NCBI RefSeq assembly: GCF_008705135.1
Contig: NZ_CP023694.1
Location: forward strand, 186,001 to 250,000
Source of the DNA: Streptomyces coeruleorubidus
Lineage (GTDB): Bacteria > Actinomycetota > Actinomycetes > Streptomycetales > Streptomycetaceae
Reading direction: 5' to 3'
DNA: 64,000 nucleotides
Shown here: piece after piece, positions 1 through 7,849 of the stretch
Position numbering within the stretch: the stretch's first letter is position 1
Layout: each line of letters opens with the position of its first letter
Notes under the pieces: generated by a model
Databases searched by the model: none
What the model was told of the DNA's origin: nothing
What the model saw: only the letters and a program-made list of their open reading frames with translations
Program-made: the position numbers and the translations under genes

Positions 1-70
1 ACCGCGTATGCCGGCGACGGCGTCACGACAGCGACAGCGACAGCACGTACGTGACACGAGAAAGGCACCT

Positions 71-85
71 GGCACCCGGCGTGCC
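71..85 (-). terminator. short hairpin downstream of the epimerase gene
   Basis: GGCAC and GTGCC arms are separated by five bases, about 45 bp past the stop of the minus-strand epimerase gene. The rest of 1-129 shows only a short run of GACAGC repeats near 30 and no gene. The stem is short, so a terminator role is a guess. Confidence 0.3.
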
Positions 86-129
86 GTGACCTGGCGGCCC
101 GGCACGCCGGACCCGTGTGCCCGCCGGCA

Positions 130-1059
130 TCAGCGGCCCGCCGACCGCATCGCGGCGAGCCCCTCGCGGCTGGACGGGTACAGCGGCGTCCAGCCCAGCT
201 CGCGTTCCGCCTTGGCGCAGGACACCACCAGCCGCGACGACATCACCGTGTGCATGTACGACATGGGTTTCACCAGCCACAGCGGTACGGTCAGCGGCTT
301 CGGTAGCCCGAACACCCCGGCCACGCTCTCGACATGGGCGCGAAGGCCGAGCGGGGTGCGGTCGGCGATGTTGTACGCCTGCCCGGGCCTGCCCCGTTCC
401 ACGGCGGCGACCACCGCGCGGGCCGCGTCGGTGAGTTCCACCCACGGCAGCACCCGGCCGCGGTCGGCGGGCACGGGCAGTTGCCGCCTGCGCAGCAGGG
501 GCAGCAGGGCGTCGGTGCCGCCGGGGCCGTAGAACAGGCCGAAGCGGAGCGCGATGCCCTCCAGCGCCTCGGTCTCGAAGGCGAGCCGCTCCTTGGTCCG
601 CATGGCCGCGATGTGCCGCTCCAGGTGCGGCGTCCTGCCGCGCGGGCCGAAGGGGTCGTCTTCGGTGACCGGGCGGTCACCGTGATCCCCGTAGCCGTAG
701 CCGAAGACCATGGACTCCACGACGAAGCGGCGGGCACCGGTGACCCGGGCGGCTTCGAGGAGGTGGGCCGTGCCCTCCGTGCGCAGCGCGTCGGTGGCGA
801 ACATGTCCCGGTCGCGCATGGGGGGCTTGCGCAGCGCGGTCGCGGCATGGATCACGGTGTCGAAGTGGTGTCCGTCGACGGCGCGCAGCAGCGTGTCGCG
901 GTCCATGAGGTCGGCGCGGATGCCGTTGCCGGGGCTCCTGCCGAGTCCGGTGACCTTGTGGCCGGCCTCGGTCAGGGCGCGGGTGACGTGCCGGCCGAGG
1001 ACGCCGCTCGCGCCGGCGAGGAGGATGCTCTGGTTCTTCTGGATCGTCGTCATGACCAT
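130..1059 (-). CDS. NAD-dependent epimerase/dehydratase family protein (extended SDR)
   Basis: The 309-residue protein has an N-terminal Rossmann fold with the dinucleotide motif GASGVLG at about residues 17-22, followed by the alternating beta/alpha pattern of NAD(P)-binding nucleotide-sugar epimerases and reductases. The classical SDR Tyr-x-x-x-Lys pair is not obvious: the region after VVESMVFGYGYGD lacks a Lys in register, so this is probably an atypical SDR and could be a NAD-binding or reductase-like protein. The start at 1059 has a second ATG two codons in (1053); neither has a strong ribosome-binding site. It is a single gene running away from nothing recognisable. The substrate cannot be inferred. 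Confidence 0.85.
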   Translation of the reverse strand: MVMTTIQKNQSILLAGASGVLGRHVTRALTEAGHKVTGLGRSPGNGIRADLMDRDTLLRAVDGHHFDTVIHAATALRKPPMRDRDMFATDALRTEGTAHLLEAARVTGARRFVVESMVFGYGYGDHGDRPVTEDDPFGPRGRTPHLERHIAAMRTKERLAFETEALEGIALRFGLFYGPGGTDALLPLLRRRQLPVPADRGRVLPWVELTDAARAVVAAVERGRPGQAYNIADRTPLGLRAHVESVAGVFGLPKPLTVPLWLVKPMSYMHTVMSSRLVVSCAKAERELGWTPLYPSSREGLAAMRSAGR

Positions 1060-1113
1060 GCGACGGATCGGGCGGGCGTGGATGTGACATCCGGGCGGGG
1101 AGCGGGCGGCCGG

Positions 1114-1899
1114 CTACGGCGTGTACATGTACGGCGTCGTCGTGGTCAGCGGCGTGAAGCCCAGGCGTTCCAGGATGGGGCGGCTCTGGCTGGAGGCGTC
1201 GACCTGGAGATAGCGGTAGCCGCGTGCCGCAGCGACGTGGGCGCGGTGGGCCACCAGGGCGCGGTAGATACCGCGACCCCGCCAGCTCTCGACGGTGCCG
1301 CCGCCCCACAGGCCGGCGAACCGCGTGCCGGGCACCAGTTCCATGCGGGCCGCGCTGACCGGCTCGTCGCCGGCCATCGCCACGACGGCGACGACGGTGT
1401 CCGGGTCGGCCGATAGGTGGGCGAGGAGCTGGTCGCGCAGCCGGGAGCTGTCCGTGCCGAACGCCTTCTCGTGGACGTCGGCCACGAGGTCCACGCCGGT
1501 CGGGCCGGTGACCGGCTCCAGACGGACGCCCGGCGGCGGTTCGGCGTCGAGAACCAGTTCGCCGATCTCGCCGATCATCAGCGTCTCCTCGGGTTCGGCC
1601 CTGAACCCGGCCGCACGCAGCCGCTGCCCGAGATCCGCCGGCCGGTCGTGCCCGTACAGCTTCCACTCGAATTCGGCGCCGAGCCCGGTGTAGTGGGCGA
1701 TCTGCTCGGCGATCGCCGCGTCCGCCGCAGCCTCGTCGAGGGCGGACCACACGACGCCGTTCCAGCCCTGCTCGGTGGCGACCCGGCGCACCACGCCGCC
1801 GGTCCGTTCGACGCGGACGCCGGGGCCGTCGGGCCGCGCCCCCTCGCGCAGCTCACGGTCGAACAGGGCGAGCAGCGCGGTGTGATCCATATGAGCCAT
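1114..1899 (-). CDS. GNAT family N-acetyltransferase
   Basis: The 261-residue protein ends in a GNAT domain. The acetyl-CoA pyrophosphate-binding loop is visible as ESWRGRGIYRALV, followed by the beta-alpha segment GYRYLQVDASSQSRPILERLGF that is typical of GNAT C-termini. The first 130 residues form a less conserved N-terminal GNAT-like half, as in many 250-300-residue actinobacterial members. I chose ATG 1899 because GAGG lies seven bases upstream; a GTG at 1905 and an ATG at 1890 are alternatives. The substrate is unknown. It is transcribed divergently from the deaminase at 2016. Confidence 0.85.
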   Translation of the reverse strand: MAHMDHTALLALFDRELREGARPDGPGVRVERTGGVVRRVATEQGWNGVVWSALDEAAADAAIAEQIAHYTGLGAEFEWKLYGHDRPADLGQRLRAAGFRAEPEETLMIGEIGELVLDAEPPPGVRLEPVTGPTGVDLVADVHEKAFGTDSSRLRDQLLAHLSADPDTVVAVVAMAGDEPVSAARMELVPGTRFAGLWGGGTVESWRGRGIYRALVAHRAHVAAARGYRYLQVDASSQSRPILERLGFTPLTTTTPYMYTP

Positions 1900-2015
1900 G
1901 GGCACACCTCAGCAGGCGCCTGGCGGCCGGGCAACGCGTTTTTCGGTGCGGCCGTACGCCCCGGCGGCCGTACAGTCCTGTCGATCACGTCGTCGCCAGA
2001 GAGGACCCCGGCACC

Positions 2016-2501
2016 ATGGTCGTGAAGGACACGGAACTGCCGTACCTCCGCCGCTGCGTGGAGCTCGCGGCCGAGGCGCTCGAGGCCGGGGACGAGCCGT
2101 TCGGTTCCGTCCTGGTCGGCGGGGACGGCACGGTCCTCGGCGAGGACCACAACCGGGTGGCCTCGGGCGATCGCACGCGGCACCCCGAGTTCGAACTGGC
2201 GCGCTGGTCGGCGGCCCGTCTCACGCCCGGCGAGCGGGCGGCGGCCACGGTGTACACCTCCGGCGAGCACTGCCCGATGTGCGCCGCCGCGCACGCCTGG
2301 GTCGGTCTGGGACGCATCGTCTACGTCGCCTCGTCCGAGCAACTGGCGTCCTGGCTGAGTGAGCTGGGAGTTCCCGCGCCGCCGGTGCGGACACTCCCCG
2401 TCCGTGAAGTCGCACCGGGCGTAGTCGTGGACGGCCCCGTGCCCGAACTGACGGAGCGGGTGAGGGCGTTGCACGTGCGGTTCCATCGGGGACGCGGCTG
2501 A
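2016..2501 (+). CDS. nucleoside/nucleobase deaminase (CMP/dCMP deaminase superfamily)
   Basis: This 161-residue zinc-dependent deaminase shows the expected signature. The N-terminal ligand/catalytic motif is HPEFE (the family norm is H-A/P-E) and the second zinc motif is EHCPMCAAA, with two Cys. The spacing and the GDEPFGSVLV segment fit the guanine/cytosine deaminase and tRNA-adenosine deaminase-like group. The reaction is hydrolytic deamination of a base or nucleoside, in salvage or detoxification. The start is supported by GAGAGG upstream. It appears monocistronic, with a small GC hairpin after the stop. The exact substrate cannot be read from the sequence. Confidence 0.85.
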   Translation: MVVKDTELPYLRRCVELAAEALEAGDEPFGSVLVGGDGTVLGEDHNRVASGDRTRHPEFELARWSAARLTPGERAAATVYTSGEHCPMCAAAHAWVGLGRIVYVASSEQLASWLSELGVPAPPVRTLPVREVAPGVVVDGPVPELTERVRALHVRFHRGRG

Positions 2502-2520
2502 GGCATCCCGGCCGGCCCCG

Positions 2521-2535
2521 GCCTGCCCGGCAGGC
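2521..2535 (+). terminator. GC hairpin after deaminase gene
   Basis: GCCTGCC and GGCAGGC face each other almost without a loop (an effective 6-bp stem with a 3-base loop), 20 bp after the deaminase stop. No T-run follows, as is common in Streptomyces. Confidence 0.35.
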
Positions 2536-2559
2536 TTCCGCCACCGGGACCGCGGGGCG

Positions 2560-2600
2560 GGCCGCCCGAGATGCAGGGGCCGGCCGCCCGAGATGCAGGG
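2560..2600. repeat. 22-bp-period tandem direct repeat, two copies
   Basis: The 19-base unit GGCCGCCCGAGATGCAGGG occurs at 2560-2578 and again at 2582-2600 without a mismatch. It lies 75-115 bp upstream of the ATG at 2674, so it sits in the likely promoter of the two-gene unit 2674-3855. It may be a duplicated regulator site or simple slippage. Confidence 0.7.
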
Positions 2601-2673
2601 CGCTGTGGGCGAACTTACGATCGAATTCAACAGACCAGGCCTACGCCTCGGTCTCCCCGACGGGGGGAGGCGC

Positions 2674-3114
2674 ATGTCCTTGCTGTCAGCACGTCGGCTG
2701 ATGGCCGCCCACATCGCCTTCGTCACGGTTGCCACCATCGTCTGCATGACCGTCCAGGCGTCGGCTCCGGCCTTGTGCGCAGCCATCGGACTCTCCGGCG
2801 TCGTCGCCGTGCTGATCGGCATCCGTCTCCACGCCCGCGGCACCCGCCTGGCGAGCCCGGCCGCCCTCGACCCCGGCCTCGCCACCGCACTGGACGGCCT
2901 GCCCACCGTCCTGGTCTGCCCCATGACCCAGCCCGACCGTCCACCCGGGACCGTCCCGGGTGTCCTGCTGGTCGCCGCCTATCCGCTCGCGCCCCGTGAC
3001 CGGGTGGGCTTCCGCATCCAGCTCACGGCGCTCAACTCCGACGACGGCATCGCCCGCCTGAACGGGACCCTGACCCGGCTGTCCGAGCGTTTCCCGCTGC
3101 GGCTGAAGGGCTAG
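2674..3114 (+). CDS. small membrane-associated protein of unknown function
   Basis: The protein is 146 residues when started at ATG 2674, which has a strong GGGGGGAGG ribosome-binding site; an upstream in-frame ATG at 2593 has none. Two hydrophobic segments lie near the N-terminus (AAHIAFVTVATIVCM and CAAIGLSGVVAVLIGI, about residues 8-45), so it is probably anchored in the membrane with a cytoplasmic C-terminal domain of about 90 residues. I do not recognise the family. The stop is six bases before the methyltransferase start, so the two genes form an operon and probably act together. Confidence 0.75.
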   Translation: MSLLSARRLMAAHIAFVTVATIVCMTVQASAPALCAAIGLSGVVAVLIGIRLHARGTRLASPAALDPGLATALDGLPTVLVCPMTQPDRPPGTVPGVLLVAAYPLAPRDRVGFRIQLTALNSDDGIARLNGTLTRLSERFPLRLKG

Positions 3115-3120
3115 ACGGCC

Positions 3121-3855
3121 ATGACGACGCACAACGACGACGTGGACTGGGACCGCTGGCCGGTCGCCGACTACCTGCGCGAGAACTACCGCGAGGTGCA
3201 CCCCTCGGACGCGGCGGTCATCGCGCACCACAGCGCGTTCTACCGCCGCTTCCCGCCCGGCGCCATCGCCCGCTCGGTGGAGTTCGGCGCGGGTCCCAAC
3301 CTCTACCCGCTGATCCTCGCGTCCGGCGCGAGCCGCAGGATCGACGCCGTGGAGGCGGGCGCGAGCAACGTCGCCTATCTCCAGGACCAGATCTGTCACC
3401 GCCTCGACGCGAGCTGGCTCCCCTTCCACGCGCTGTGCCGGCGGCTCAACCCGGACGTACCGGCGACCCTGGCCGGGGCGCTGGCGCATGTGAACGTCGT
3501 CCACGCCGACGTCCGGTCCCTGCCCCCCGGCTCGTACGAACTCGCCTCCATGCACTTCGTCGCCGAGGGCGCGACGGAGGACTTCGCCGAGTTCGCCGAC
3601 TTCTGCCGCACCTTCGTCCGCGCCGTCGAGCCGGGCGGCCACCTGGTCGCCGCGTTCATGGAGAACATGCCGACACACCGCATCGGCCCGGCCTCCCGCT
3701 GGCCCGGTTGCCCGGTCGGCCCGGCAACCGTGACCGAGGTCTTCACCCCCCTGACGCGCGACCTGGACGTGACCCACATCGACACGGACCCGACCCTGCC
3801 GGACTACGGCGACTCCGGGATGGTGCTGCTGACGGGGGTGGCGGAGGCAGTCTGA
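3121..3855 (+). CDS. SAM-dependent methyltransferase (SCO2525 / NNMT-PNMT-TEMT-like)
   Basis: This 244-residue class I methyltransferase has the SAM-binding motif I as VEFGAGPNLYPLI (about residues 58-70), followed by an acidic residue after the second strand (IDAVEAG). WPVADYLRENYREVHPSD at the N-terminus and the late MHFVAEGATED segment resemble the Streptomyces SCO2525 family, which is related to NNMT/PNMT/TEMT small-molecule N-methyltransferases. It likely methylates a small molecule in the cytoplasm; the substrate is unknown. It is coupled to the membrane protein gene six bases upstream. Confidence 0.8.
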   Translation: MTTHNDDVDWDRWPVADYLRENYREVHPSDAAVIAHHSAFYRRFPPGAIARSVEFGAGPNLYPLILASGASRRIDAVEAGASNVAYLQDQICHRLDASWLPFHALCRRLNPDVPATLAGALAHVNVVHADVRSLPPGSYELASMHFVAEGATEDFAEFADFCRTFVRAVEPGGHLVAAFMENMPTHRIGPASRWPGCPVGPATVTEVFTPLTRDLDVTHIDTDPTLPDYGDSGMVLLTGVAEAV

Positions 3856-3894
3856 CGACACCGGTCCGGGCCGCACCGACGGCCACCCGGCGGT

Positions 3895-4260
3895 GCGGAA
3901 ACCCTCGACGGCCTCGGCCGGCGCGGCAGCGATCCGGCCCTGAACCCGCTGGTAACGCGTCGCGCTCTGAGTGGTGTCACGGGCCACGGCACGCAGCACG
4001 AACGTCAGAACGGGCGCCCCGGCGAGGAAGACGGCCACGAGCCGCCAGCCGATCAGGCCGAGCGCGACCACACCCTCGAGAGGACCGGCGAGGGCGGCGA
4101 GCAGCGCCGCACGGGCCGCCGGAGTGGTCCCCGCCTCGGCGGCGTTGCCGACCAGGCGCGCGACGAGGTCACCCGAGCCGAAGCGGTCGGCGGCCCGCGG
4201 GCCGATGCCCAGGACATGTCCGGTCAGCCGGCGGACCCCACTGGGGCCTGCGGCGGCCGC
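3895..4260 (-). pseudogene. remnant of an ABC transporter transmembrane domain (CydC/exporter-like)
   Basis: On the minus strand about 120 codons read as the membrane domain of a type-I ABC exporter: GDLVARLVGNAAEAG, then a hydrophobic segment GVVALGLIGWRLVAVFLAG, then RYQRVQGRIAAAPAEAVEGFRT. This matches the usual order in Streptomyces ABC transporter ATP-binding/permease proteins just before the loop leading to the nucleotide-binding domain. The reading stops abruptly after EGFRT, and no Walker A, signature or Walker B motif exists nearby, so about 400 residues are missing. The surrounding open frame has no proper start. The gene is dead. Confidence 0.75.
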
Positions 4261-4724
4261 AGCCTGCGGGCCGGCCGGGCGGGGTGTCGCCGTCGACCAT
4301 GGCCGCGCGCCGAGCGGGCCGATGCTCTGGCGCCCACGGCGGCTGCCCGGGCGCGGACCCGGTGCGCCGCCCACGTCCTCGCGGTCCGGCACCTCTGAGG
4401 GGCACCGGGTTGATGACCCGCCCGACCGCGCCACCACCGGCGTCGCCGTCCGGCGCGACCGCCGGAGGGACGACGCGCTTCCAGGCGTGGGAGCCGCGGC
4501 ACGTGTGGGACGCCCGGTGGGACACGAAGGCTCCGCTGCACCAGCGGCGGCCCGGACGTCGTGGCGTGTCCGTCAAGTGGGACCGCGAGGGCTCCGCCCC
4601 TCGACACTCGGGAGCAGGACCTCGGCGGCGGAGCCCTGCGGAAGTCCGGCGGCAAGACCGTCGAGCCCCGGCCCGCAGGACCGTCGGTGCCCCGGCCGTG
4701 GCCGCCTCTCGTGGGGGTCGCCCC
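4261..4724. other. non-coding or degraded stretch between ABC remnant and chaplin gene
   Basis: All six frames are open in places because of GC content, but none shows a convincing start, ribosome-binding site or recognisable protein. It may contain more decayed sequence of the ABC transporter (upstream part), but I cannot align it to anything. Confidence 0.5.
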
Positions 4725-5387
4725 TCAGTCGTCCGCCCCCGGGCGGAACCGTCGGCGCAGGACGACTCCCCCGGCCACCAGCGCCGCGCTCGCCGCGACG
4801 GCCTGGAGGGTGTGATCCGTGCCTGTGTGGGCCAAGGCGCCGGTGGCACGGGGGGCGGCGTGCGGGGCCGGTTCGGGGGCGGGGTGAGGCCGGGGTGGGG
4901 TGGGCGGCTTCGAGGCCGGCTCCGGTGGGTGGTGAGGACGGACCGGACGGTCGCCCGGGGTGTTCGAGGACTCGTTGCCGGTCGACGGGTTGCCGATGCC
5001 GACCACGTTCACGGTGTTGCCGGTGACGTTGACCGGCAGGTCGACGGGCAGTTGCACGCCGTTGCCGGAGACCACGCCCGGTGAATCCTTTCCGCTGCCT
5101 TCCGCAACCGCGCCGCCGGTCCTGCCGGGCCGGCCGGTCCGCCCGTCGTCCTTGTTCGCGCAGCTGTTGCCCGCGGCGGGATTGAGGAGCCCCACCACGT
5201 TCACGGTGTTCCCGCACACGTTCACCGGAACGTGCACCGGCAGCTGGACGGTGTTGCCGGAGACCACCCCGGGTGAACCGGACGCCGAGCCGTCCGCCCC
5301 GGAGCCGGCGTACGCGGGGACGGTCAGGGCCATCGCGCCAGAGGCGGCGGCGACGGCGATCACTCCGTTTTGGGTAACCCGTTTCAT
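4725..5387 (-). CDS. long chaplin with LAxTG sortase sorting signal
   Basis: This 220-residue surface protein has a signal peptide (residues 1-28, cleavage near AYAG), chaplin domain 1 at about 38-78 (SPGVVSGNTVQLPVHVPVNV, with Cys58 and Cys76), a Gly-rich linker, and chaplin domain 2 at about 102-142. A Pro/His-rich wall spacer follows, then LAHTG at 185-189, a hydrophobic segment and RRRF as the charged tail. Long chaplins (ChpA-C type) are anchored to the cell wall by class E sortases and assemble into amyloid-like fibrils on aerial hyphae. Domain 2 has Thr122 and Ser140 where domain 1 has its two Cys, so only domain 1 can form the intradomain disulfide. Confidence 0.95.
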   Translation of the reverse strand: MKRVTQNGVIAVAAASGAMALTVPAYAGSGADGSASGSPGVVSGNTVQLPVHVPVNVCGNTVNVVGLLNPAAGNSCANKDDGRTGRPGRTGGAVAEGSGKDSPGVVSGNGVQLPVDLPVNVTGNTVNVVGIGNPSTGNESSNTPGDRPVRPHHPPEPASKPPTPPRPHPAPEPAPHAAPRATGALAHTGTDHTLQAVAASAALVAGGVVLRRRFRPGADD

Positions 5388-5662
5388 AGGTTCCCTGCCT
5401 TCCAGACATCGTCGCGGGCACTCACCCGCACGAGATAGAACGCGGACGGCCGGTCCGAGTTATGGCTTATCCGCCTTTCACTCCATCGAGCGGCCCGGTT
5501 GTCGAACTAGCGGTAAAGCCCTTCGTATACGCGACCCGGCCGCGCAGGATAGGGCACTCCGCCCCCGCCCGCTCGTCCGGAGGCGCGGCTTCCGGTGCCC
5601 GCATATGGTGATCGAGGGCGCCGGTCCCCGGTCCGCTGCTGGGCGCCCCCCTGGAGGCATCG

Positions 5663-7234
5663 ATGCTGGCCAAGCTGTCCACGCGCCCCTCGGTGAGGCG
5701 CTGCGCGATCCCCTGTGCGGCCGGGCTGGCCCTGCTGGGTGCGGGGCTGCCGGCCGCGGACGGCCCCGGGCCCGGCCTGGGGCGCTTCTACGACCAGAAG
5801 GTCAAGTGGTCGGCGTGCGAGGGCGAGGACATGCCGAAAGGCCTCCAGTGCGGCAAGGTCACCGTCCCCCTGGACTACGCCGAACCCGGAAAGGCGACCC
5901 TCGATCTGGCCGTGGCCCGCTACCGGGCCACGGGCAAGTCGCGGGGCTCGCTGCTGCTGAACTTCGGCGGCCCGGGCGGTCAGGGCGTGGGCCAACTCGC
6001 GATGGCCGGCAAGGACTTCATGGGCCTGACGAACGGCTACGACGTGGTCGGCTTCGACCCCCGGGGCGTCGGCCGCTCCTCGCCGGTGAGCTGCGGCAAC
6101 GCCTCGGAGGACCCACTGGACCCGACGAACGACGACGCCGCCGTGGCCGATCCGCAGGCCGTGCTCGAAAAGCTGCGCGACGCGGCGGCCGAGTGCATCG
6201 AGCACTCGGGTCCTGTCCTGCCTCACATCGGCACGGTGAACGTCGCCCGCGACCTGGACGTCATGCGCGACGCGCTCGGCGACGGCAAGCTCAACTACCT
6301 GGGCTTCTCCTACGGCAGCAGGCTCGGCGCGGTGTACGCGGCCCGGTTCCCCGACAAGGTCGGCAGGATGGTGCTGGACGGCGTCGACACACTCACCGAG
6401 CCGCTGGCCGAGCAGGGTGTGGCGGGCGCCCGGGGGCAGCAGACCGCGCTGGACAACTTCCTCGCCTGGTGCACGGAGGACATCGCCTGCCCGTTCGGGC
6501 AGAATCCGCGGGAGGCCAGGAAACACGTCGTCCAGGTGGTCGAGTCGCTCGACAAGGACCCGGTGCCGACCGACTTCGGCGAGGCGTTCTCGGGCCAGGA
6601 CTTCGTGGGCGCGCTCGCGCAGGGCCTGTACAGCAGGGAGCTGTGGCCCTCGCTCCAGCGGGCCGTCGCGCAACTGCTCGAGGACGGCGACACCAGCCGT
6701 CTGGAGGCCTTCGCGTCCGGGGGTGTCGGCCGCCCCCCGTGGCGGGCGGCCCACGGCGGGCTCGTCGACCCCGAGGACGTACCCCTGGACAACCCGTCGG
6801 CGGCGCTGATGGCGATCAATTGCGCGGACGATCCCGACCGCCCCTCCGCCGAGCAGGTTCGCAGGGACCTCGGCCGGCTGCGCGCCCGGTACGAGCGGGC
6901 GTCACCGGTCTTCGGCCGGTACCGGCTCACCCAGGTGCTGATGTGCTACGGCCGCCCCAAGGGCACCGACTTCATCCGTGACGAGGTCAAGGACCTCGAC
7001 ACCCCGAGGATGCTGCTCGTCGGCACCCGGGGCGACCCGGCCACGCCGTACCGCTGGACGGTGGAGACGGCCGAGCGGATCGGGTCGTCGGCCGTGGTGC
7101 TCGACAACCGGGGCGAGGGCCACACCGGCTACGGCTCCTCCAAGTGCGTCCACCGCAAGGTCGACGCGTTCCTGCTGTACGGCACTCTCCCGCCGGACGG
7201 CAGTTCCTGCGGCTCCGACCACGACTCCGAGTGA
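5663..7234 (+). CDS. secreted alpha/beta hydrolase, tripeptidyl aminopeptidase (TAP/Slp) type
   Basis: The 523-residue protein has an N-terminal export signal (basic residues followed by CAAGLALLGAGLPAADG). The oxyanion segment NFGGPGGQG and the fold motif GFDPRGVGRSSP follow, then the nucleophile elbow GFSYGS with Ser216. The C-terminal TAP-like domain carries the catalytic His in NRGEGHTGYG. This order is typical of Streptomyces secreted tripeptidyl aminopeptidases and SlpD/SlpE-like mycelium-associated proteases that trim peptides outside the cell. Length is normal for the family. The signal lacks a lipobox. It is divergent from the chaplin gene and shares a 275-bp intergenic region with it. 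Confidence 0.9.
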   Translation: MLAKLSTRPSVRRCAIPCAAGLALLGAGLPAADGPGPGLGRFYDQKVKWSACEGEDMPKGLQCGKVTVPLDYAEPGKATLDLAVARYRATGKSRGSLLLNFGGPGGQGVGQLAMAGKDFMGLTNGYDVVGFDPRGVGRSSPVSCGNASEDPLDPTNDDAAVADPQAVLEKLRDAAAECIEHSGPVLPHIGTVNVARDLDVMRDALGDGKLNYLGFSYGSRLGAVYAARFPDKVGRMVLDGVDTLTEPLAEQGVAGARGQQTALDNFLAWCTEDIACPFGQNPREARKHVVQVVESLDKDPVPTDFGEAFSGQDFVGALAQGLYSRELWPSLQRAVAQLLEDGDTSRLEAFASGGVGRPPWRAAHGGLVDPEDVPLDNPSAALMAINCADDPDRPSAEQVRRDLGRLRARYERASPVFGRYRLTQVLMCYGRPKGTDFIRDEVKDLDTPRMLLVGTRGDPATPYRWTVETAERIGSSAVVLDNRGEGHTGYGSSKCVHRKVDAFLLYGTLPPDGSSCGSDHDSE

Positions 7235-7259
7235 GCCGGTGTGGGCACGGGCCCCGTGG

Positions 7260-7651
7260 TCAGCCGAGGGAGACCTCGGGTGCGTAGAGGTCCAGCCACA
7301 TCGCCAGGTCGAGGGCCCGCTCCAGGCCCCGGCGCGCGGCCTGGCTGCTCACGGGCGTGTCGCGGTGCGCAGCCTGCCGGAGCCGTTCGGGGTCGACGAG
7401 GTCGAAGACCGGGTGGTCCGGCCGTGCCAGGAGGTCCTTGGCCTAGTTACGGAGGGCAACCGCGTACGTGGACGGGTAGGGGCTCTTGACCCTGTCTGTA
7501 CTCGACGAGCCGGTGGTCGCAGAACGGCACCCGGACCGGGCCGCGGCAGGCCACGTCTCGGCCAAAGCGTCCAAGGTCGCTGCTCGGCACTCAGGTCACG
7601 GTCGAAGGAGACCCAGCCGGTGACGCCCACATACGCATACCCCCCGCACAT
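7260..7651 (-). pseudogene. collapsed asparagine synthetase (glutamine-hydrolysing), asnB-type pseudogene
   Basis: The N-terminus of an Ntn-type glutaminase domain is visible at 7651 as MCG, a six-residue insertion, then VTGWVSFDRDL. At 7557-7498 the frame DVACRGP runs directly into VRVPFCDHRLVEY, which belongs to the C-terminal synthetase domain, so some 450 codons are deleted. A further ~35 codons are missing before VKSPYPSTYAVALRN (starting 7490), which is followed by an in-frame TAG stop (7443-7445). The normal C-terminus (HPVFDLVDPERLRQ to the final YAPEVSLG) then reaches the stop at 7260. The order and spacing match actinobacterial AsnB about 610 residues long. The gene is non-functional. 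Confidence 0.85.
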
Positions 7652-7849
7652 CAGTTGTCATGGCCATCTATATTTCGAGCAGGGATCCGCTCCCTGCCGG
7701 GGCGGGCTCCGCAGGAAATCGGCCAGCGGCAAAACCTCGCCGGCTTCCGAGACGGCGCGGCCTGATCCCCGCCCACCCGAACCGGTGGGACGGTTGCCCC
7801 AAATGCCCCAATGGGGAATCGGTTCTATCGTTCTGTCATGGAGCACGTT

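Noticed and set aside
2686..4437. 583-codon minus-strand frame over the methyltransferase gene
   Set aside because: Only its first 180 codons hold the ABC remnant; the rest is a shadow of real plus-strand genes.
7260..7651. lasso-peptide-type asparagine synthetase and hence a lasso cluster
   Set aside because: The sequence fits general AsnB, is a pseudogene, and no precursor or protease gene lies nearby.
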